A program made the translations under genes and the position numbers. A DNA stretch of 56,369 nucleotides from Gammaproteobacteria bacterium (GTDB lineage Bacteria; Pseudomonadota; Gammaproteobacteria; Pseudomonadales; Pseudohongiellaceae). Under the pieces are notes generated by a model. That model saw only the letters and a program-made list of their open reading frames with translations, did not search any database and was not told the DNA's origin. Shown piece by piece: positions 51,937 to 56,369 of this stretch. Numbering within the stretch: the first letter of the stretch is position 1; every line of letters starts with the position of its first letter. Where the stretch lies: contig JAESQX010000026.1 of the NCBI GenBank assembly GCA_016764875.1, positions 1 through 56,369 of the forward strand. Direction: 5' to 3'.

Positions 51937-53379
51937 GTGAGACACATATTGATTGCAAATTCTAAAGCTAAATGGCTGGTAGGCGTACTTGGAATATTCG
52001 CATTACCTGCTGCTTTTGCTCAAGCGGACGAAGTAACCTTTCACAGGGATATCGAGCCAATTTTGCAGAGAAGCTGCCAAAGCTGTCACCACGCAGGTGG
52101 TGTCGGACCAATGTCACTAACGACCTATGAGGAAGTGGCTCCGTATGCTGGATTGATCGAATACAAGACTGGTCTTAGGGATCGGGCTGGTGCCATGCCT
52201 CCATGGTATATGGAAAAGCGTATAGGAATACAGGGTTTCAAGGACGATCCTTCCTTGAGCGATGAAGAAATTGCCGCTATTTCAACCTGGGCGCGAAGCG
52301 GCACTCCAAAGGGTAACGCATCCGATGCTCCTGAGCCGCTGGTTTTCGAAGCAGGCGCTACCTGGAAATTGGGCCAGCCTGACCTGATAATATCAAGTGA
52401 GCCAGTAACCAAGTTGGCTGGCACACCCGATTGGTGGGGAGAGCTTCCCAGCGTTGCCATTACTGGCATGACAGAAGATCGTTATGTCAAATCAGTTGAG
52501 ATAATTGAGGTGAACGACGTAGATCCAACTGCAGAGACTGAAACTGTCATTGGTGGTTTGTATATATTTCATCACATGGCCTGGAGTACAACAATTGCAG
52601 ACCCAGATCCTGAAAAGCTGCTTTTAAGCGCTTTCACTTCCGGAGATGACTCCACTACATTCTGGCCGGTACACGAGGTAGGTCGTAATGCGGATATATT
52701 TGATGAAGACGCAGGACGAATGCTGAAGAAAGATTCTACTTTTGTTGTTAATTCCGTGCATTTGCACTCCAACGGACGGGATACTACTAGCCATTTGGAA
52801 TTTGGTTTTACATTCCACCCGATTGGTTATGAGCCTAAATATGAGACAGCGCGATACAGCCTGGGAAATGGTGTAGATATTAGTATTGGTGGTAACGAAA
52901 AAGACCAGGAACTCCATGCCTATACTGTGCTGCAGGATCATACAAAAATTATTACTTTTGAACCTCACCTGCATGCTCCCGGTGAACGTATGTGTCTCGA
53001 GGCCATTTGGGGTTACTCCAAGGAAGTTTTGAGCTGCGTGGGCTATGACCATAACTGGGTGCGTGGGTATGCCTATGATGAAAACTCTGCTCCCTTGTTG
53101 CCAAAGGGTACGATCCTTCGCATTGTTGGATATATGAACAATACTGAAACCAATAACAATGTGCCTGATACCAGGAATTGGCAAGGTTCCGGTAACCGTT
53201 CTGTAACCAATATGTTTATTGATCTTGGCATGCGGGTGAAGCTTACCACTGATCAATTTTTCGCAGAGATGGAGAATCGTCGTGAGGCGCTTAATTTAGG
53301 GCCTAATGACCACGTTATCGGATGTCCACTTTGCTTGGCTCCTCTGGTGGGAGTAGCTGACTCTGGATCATCTGAATAG
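51937..53379 (+). CDS. exported cytochrome c-copper monooxygenase-like fusion protein
   Basis: Exported 480-residue protein. GTG 51937 follows AGGGGAGAAG and opens a signal peptide (cleavage near AFAQA); the longer track start is unlikely. An N-terminal cytochrome c domain (~30-130) carries CQSCHHAGG and possible ligand methionines (GPMSL, GAMPPW). The C-terminal region resembles the PHM/dopamine-beta-monooxygenase type II copper fold, with His motifs IFHHMAW, VNSVHLHSNGRD and FEPHLHAPGERMCLEA. These would form copper sites (inference). A cysteine pair (GCPLC) lies near the C terminus. The haem domain could feed electrons to the copper centre in place of ascorbate. It is followed after 29 bases by an exported partner gene. 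Confidence 0.78.
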   Translation: MRHILIANSKAKWLVGVLGIFALPAAFAQADEVTFHRDIEPILQRSCQSCHHAGGVGPMSLTTYEEVAPYAGLIEYKTGLRDRAGAMPPWYMEKRIGIQGFKDDPSLSDEEIAAISTWARSGTPKGNASDAPEPLVFEAGATWKLGQPDLIISSEPVTKLAGTPDWWGELPSVAITGMTEDRYVKSVEIIEVNDVDPTAETETVIGGLYIFHHMAWSTTIADPDPEKLLLSAFTSGDDSTTFWPVHEVGRNADIFDEDAGRMLKKDSTFVVNSVHLHSNGRDTTSHLEFGFTFHPIGYEPKYETARYSLGNGVDISIGGNEKDQELHAYTVLQDHTKIITFEPHLHAPGERMCLEAIWGYSKEVLSCVGYDHNWVRGYAYDENSAPLLPKGTILRIVGYMNNTETNNNVPDTRNWQGSGNRSVTNMFIDLGMRVKLTTDQFFAEMENRREALNLGPNDHVIGCPLCLAPLVGVADSGSSE

Positions 53380-53408
53380 TTTATTTCTGGTTAGGAGAGT
53401 AATTGACC

Positions 53409-54395
53409 ATGCACATTAGAAGTATTATTTCCACCCTAAACCCAGGACGGCGTCTCGCCGCTCTGGGGGCAGGTTTTACACTCATTGCATTAGCTTTCGG
53501 AGCGCAGTTTGCGAGTGCCGATGACAATGGATATTCCAGAGGTGAACACATAGAGCCTGCCTATGAAGGCTGGCGCGATAATCCCGATGGGACTACTACC
53601 TTCTTTTTTGGATACATGAATGAAAATTGGGAGGAAGAGGTAGATGTTCCAGTAGGGGATGAAAATATGTTTTCTCCTGGAGCGGCCGATCGAGGACAGC
53701 CGACACATTTCTTGCCACGACGTAATCGTTTTACATTTGAAGTGATTATGCCCGTTGGCTGGGCTGACGATCAGGAACTGGTATGGACTTTAACCAGTAA
53801 TGGCAAAACCAGAAAGGCTTATGCGAGTAAGTTAAAAGACTTTACGGTTGACGACCAGATTATTGCATCGGAAACCGGGTCACTGAGCGGAGGTTTCAGT
53901 ACGCCAGAGACCAGATCCAACGTAGGGCCAACAGCGGTTGTACAGGGCGATACGGTCAATGGTGAGCACATCAGGAATGTACGTGTTGGCGAAGAACTTA
54001 CGCTGGTAACACATGTGACGGATGATGGAATACCAAAGCCACGTTTTACTACCGAGTTTTTTACTAAAATACCACTGGCTCTGCGTATGATGCGTCCTCC
54101 CTCAAGGGCCACTGTTAGCAAGTTCAATGGGTTGTGGCATTCCTGGTCAGTATATCGGGGTGAAGGTGAGGGAACAGTTCACTTCAGCGAGCCACAAACA
54201 AAGGTCTGGGAGGATACACGGCCAGCGTCTAATTCTCCCTGGGGTTCTTTATGGGTACCGCCTGCGGTTCCAGAAGATGGTAATTATTCGGCAACCGTGA
54301 CCTTTGATAAGCCTGGTACGTATGTGCTGTGGGGAAGGACTGATGACGGTGCGTTGTACGCTGACAATTATGTCACAGTGAATGTATCACCCTGA
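53409..54395 (+). CDS. exported partner protein of unknown function
   Basis: Secreted protein of 328 residues from ATG 53409, nine bases after AGGAGAG; the TTG at 53403 is too close to it. The signal peptide ends near QFASAD. The mature part appears to be all-beta: HIEPAYEGWRDNPDGTTTFFFGYMNENW, then THFLPRRNRFTFEVIMPVGW, and a C-terminal FDKPGTYVLWGRTDDGALYADNYVTV strand pattern like an immunoglobulin-type domain. I know no function for this family. Operon position with the cytochrome/copper protein suggests a joint periplasmic or surface complex. A strong terminator follows. Confidence 0.72.
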   Translation: MHIRSIISTLNPGRRLAALGAGFTLIALAFGAQFASADDNGYSRGEHIEPAYEGWRDNPDGTTTFFFGYMNENWEEEVDVPVGDENMFSPGAADRGQPTHFLPRRNRFTFEVIMPVGWADDQELVWTLTSNGKTRKAYASKLKDFTVDDQIIASETGSLSGGFSTPETRSNVGPTAVVQGDTVNGEHIRNVRVGEELTLVTHVTDDGIPKPRFTTEFFTKIPLALRMMRPPSRATVSKFNGLWHSWSVYRGEGEGTVHFSEPQTKVWEDTRPASNSPWGSLWVPPAVPEDGNYSATVTFDKPGTYVLWGRTDDGALYADNYVTVNVSP

Positions 54396-54439
54396 CATAT
54401 ATTTTCCGCCTCAAATAGGGATGGAATAAGTCTTAAGCC

Positions 54440-54479
54440 AACCCGAGGACTCTCTCTATTGGAAAGTCCTCGGGTTTTT
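54440..54479 (+). terminator. Rho-independent terminator
   Basis: 12-bp perfect stem AACCCGAGGACT/AGTCCTCGGGTT with a 13-base loop and a TTTTT tail, 44 bases after the partner protein's stop. It closes the exported cassette and faces the convergent methyltransferase gene. Confidence 0.88.
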
Positions 54480-54500
54480 GCTTTTCCGCCTCTTCTAAAT

Positions 54501-55259
54501 TTATTCCCCATTCTGTATTTTCAATAGGAACCTGTCTGTATTCCGGTTAAGGCTTGGATGAAAAACGTGACGTTCATGCTTATCAGCCTCGTTATTGAGC
54601 AAATCACTATCCATAATATTCGTGAATCCCGCTTCCCTGGCTGAATCGATCGCTTCTTGTTTCAGCATTCGATGCATATGATGATTATCCTGCCCATCAA
54701 TCCCCACATGATCGATTATCCCGATTACGCCGTTGGGTTTTAGCAGCGTTTTCAGTTGGGTTAAAATGGCAAGTGCCCGTTCCGGAGTGGAATTGTAAAA
54801 GTCATGGAAAATCTGACTTAGCAAAATCATATCAAGTGATTCTTCGGGAATACCTAGCTGACCGATAGGCGCTAAAATGTGGTTTACATTATTAAAAGTT
54901 CCTTTTGAGATTTTCGTGTTAAAAGCGTCTCCCATTGAAATGTTCTGTCGCCCTTCCTGAAAGCCCAATCCTTGTTCTGTGTTTTGGGCATAAACGACAC
55001 CTGAATTGCCTACCGCTTTCGCTAAAATAAACGTGTAGTAGCCCCCTGCCGCATATACATCCAGCACCGACATGCCTTCTTCAACGCCCAGGAAATCCAG
55101 CACCTCTACCGGCTTTCTTACCTCATCTCTTAAGAGGTCATTCGGGTCTCGATCTATTCCGGTTAAGGCCTTGTGCAAAGCTTCCTTATCCAGAGCTGAT
55201 GCAGCGGGCGATACGAGCGTGACGAGCAGGGTTGCCATGATAACTAGCAGATTTTTCAT
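54501..55259 (-). CDS. exported class I methyltransferase-like protein
   Basis: A 252-residue protein with a class I SAM-methyltransferase fold (motif I: SVLDVYAAGGYYTFILA; later DMILLSQIFHDFY and LLKPNGVIGIIDH) behind a clear signal peptide (LVTLVSPAASALD). SAM is not normally found in the periplasm, so activity there would be odd. Motif I has AAGGYY where E/DxGxGxG is usual. Such exported methyltransferase-like proteins recur in proteobacteria without known function. The signal peptide is intact and the start is unambiguous (ATG 55259). Confidence 0.83.
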   Translation of the reverse strand: MKNLLVIMATLLVTLVSPAASALDKEALHKALTGIDRDPNDLLRDEVRKPVEVLDFLGVEEGMSVLDVYAAGGYYTFILAKAVGNSGVVYAQNTEQGLGFQEGRQNISMGDAFNTKISKGTFNNVNHILAPIGQLGIPEESLDMILLSQIFHDFYNSTPERALAILTQLKTLLKPNGVIGIIDHVGIDGQDNHHMHRMLKQEAIDSAREAGFTNIMDSDLLNNEADKHERHVFHPSLNRNTDRFLLKIQNGE

Positions 55260-55445
55260 TTGCTGATTCCCAGTATTGTTTATGTGATATTCAGACCATA
55301 GTGGTGCTTAATTCGATTTGCAAGTGTGTTACTCCACTGCAGCCGAAGTACTGATTCTTTCACACACGGTAGTATCTTTCCAATTCGTTCGGTCTGCACC
55401 AACTCCCTTGGTTCCTGCTTAGGTGGTTTACCTGAAAAATAGCGG

Positions 55446-56180
55446 CTATTTGCTAAGGGTACTAGCTGGTTTCTTAACAAGTAGCCTGGAAGAGAGTGGT
55501 AGGCTAACAGCCAGGGTGAGGTAGAAAAAAAGTGCCCAGGGGATCCATGCATCAACCAGTATGAAGGCAAGCGAGCAGGATATTACGGCTGTGAAAATAA
55601 TAGTAAACCAACGCACGAGTCGAGTCAGGCAAAAGGTTCGCTCAACGGCGGAAAGCTGAAGTTGCTCGCTATAGCGTAGGGTGTTGCCATAGAGCAGTAC
55701 AATAATTAATGCCAGGCTAATGAATCCCAGCCCGAAGTAAAAGATTAAATTTGCTATATCTGACCAACTTGTAGCACCACTGGACCCAGTGGTGAGAAAG
55801 CCACCGCTAAGATAGGAAAACAAGAGGCGAAACATTAATTTAATCGGGTATACAAAAATTAAGACCAGCATTACCAGGAACAGGCTAAGGACGATGGTTA
55901 TGGTGTCCTGTAGACCAAAAGTTCGGCTCCACTGGGCGTGGGTCAACCAGATAAGCCCAAGTGTGGATGCACTGGCAAGAAAGGCTGGCACATCTTTCGA
56001 TGACTCCAACAAGGCCGCCGGACTATCAGGGATTTCATCGATACTGATAACCAGCATTGTGAACGCGAATGCGAAAGCCGCATCAACAAAGGTCTCAATA
56101 CGAGACATGTTTTCGCCACGCAATAAAAGGCCGTTGTCTATCCTGCAAGAATCAATAAAGGCGGAGGATAGTTTTTCCAT
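55446..56180 (-). CDS. TMEM175-family (DUF1211) potassium channel-like membrane protein
   Basis: Membrane protein of 244 residues with about six helices. The first helix carries the TMEM175/DUF1211 signature RIETFVDAAFAFAFTMLVISI, whose bacterial relatives form potassium-selective channels. A cytoplasmic N-terminal extension of about 24 residues precedes it (MEKLSSAFIDSCRIDNGLLLRGEN). An internal ATG also exists just before SRIETF. The Shine-Dalgarno sequence AGAGGAAA precedes ATG 56180. A tandem 14-bp repeat lies directly upstream. Confidence 0.8.
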   Translation of the reverse strand: MEKLSSAFIDSCRIDNGLLLRGENMSRIETFVDAAFAFAFTMLVISIDEIPDSPAALLESSKDVPAFLASASTLGLIWLTHAQWSRTFGLQDTITIVLSLFLVMLVLIFVYPIKLMFRLLFSYLSGGFLTTGSSGATSWSDIANLIFYFGLGFISLALIIVLLYGNTLRYSEQLQLSAVERTFCLTRLVRWFTIIFTAVISCSLAFILVDAWIPWALFFYLTLAVSLPLSSRLLVKKPASTLSK

Positions 56181-56192
56181 GGAATTTCCTCT

Positions 56193-56220
56193 CTACTAAA
56201 ATGGGACTACTAAAATGGGA
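56193..56220. repeat. perfect 14-bp tandem duplication
   Basis: CTACTAAAATGGGA occurs twice without a gap (56193-56206 and 56207-56220), immediately before the Shine-Dalgarno sequence of the TMEM175-family gene. It could affect promoter spacing or be a slippage product. Confidence 0.85.
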
Positions 56221-56369
56221 CACCCACAAAAACCGTAATCTACAGATTAATACTTCGGCGCGTTTTCAGCAATGGTTAGGCGGGATTGATAGAATCCGCA
56301 ATCGTGATTTTCAGCACTGGGTAGGTGTTTTTCGATTTCGACAACTACACTGTAATAATCGAAAATACC

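Noticed and set aside
52624-53256. Minus-strand 210-aa ORF
   Set aside because: Antisense shadow of the cytochrome-copper protein gene; no motif.

Overview
The window reads as chromosomal DNA of a free-living, aerobic, probably marine gammaproteobacterium. This is inferred from gene content: many exported redox enzymes, lipoproteins and metallopeptidases, PilZ and LysR proteins, PiT/DUF47, AzoR/pirin, MadLM and a C5-dicarboxylyl-CoA cluster. Base composition is close to even. No rRNA, tRNA, phage, IS element, integrase or CRISPR array was seen. Gene density is high. GTG and TTG starts with good Shine-Dalgarno sequences recur.

Layout. 0.6-5.5 kb: a PaoABC-like exported molybdenum hydroxylase operon (Tat [2Fe-2S] subunit, molybdopterin subunit broken by a frameshift, FAD subunit with four extra cysteines) followed by a membrane cytochrome b. 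5.6-7.2 kb: an orphan small protein and a D-cysteine desulfhydrase-like PLP enzyme. 7.2-20.7 kb: mostly exported enzymes, namely a beta-propeller lipoprotein, a giant M1-M28-PDZ peptidase, an M48 lipoprotein, GlpQ, an SDR, an HNH nuclease, an FG-GAP lipoprotein, an amidohydrolase and an alpha/beta hydrolase. 20.7-24.6 kb: the MadLM malonate carrier, then divergently a PQQ dehydrogenase with its cytochrome c.

24.8-35.5 kb: a YcgR-like PilZ protein, an M48 lipoprotein, a tyrosine/arginine-rich secreted protein, a LysR regulator divergent from azoR-pirin, cysK, MAPEG, an old-yellow-enzyme reductase, a serine hydrolase, a cytochrome c lipoprotein and a decayed thpR. 35.5-41.5 kb: an acyl-CoA module (two acyl-CoA dehydrogenases, a family III CoA transferase, two hotdog hydratases, a CitE-like lyase) that could take a C5 dicarboxylate such as itaconate or mesaconate through citramalyl-CoA to acetyl-CoA and pyruvate. 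41.7-50.3 kb: a second PilZ-like protein, two secreted proteins of unknown role, DUF47-PiT phosphate uptake, a P-type cation ATPase and a phosphatase-like lipoprotein. 50.4-56.2 kb: a YeeE/YedE transporter, a two-gene exported cassette (cytochrome c fused to a copper-monooxygenase-like domain, plus an exported partner), an exported methyltransferase-like protein and a TMEM175-family channel.

Together the genes suggest a cell that oxidises aldehydes and alcohols in the periplasm, sends electrons to quinone or cytochromes, and scavenges peptides, phosphodiesters, phosphate and small organic acids. The best candidates for undescribed biology are the 51.9-54.4 kb exported redox cassette and the precise substrate of the 35.5-41.5 kb acyl-CoA module. 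All functional calls come from motif reading and remembered family knowledge; no database search was run.
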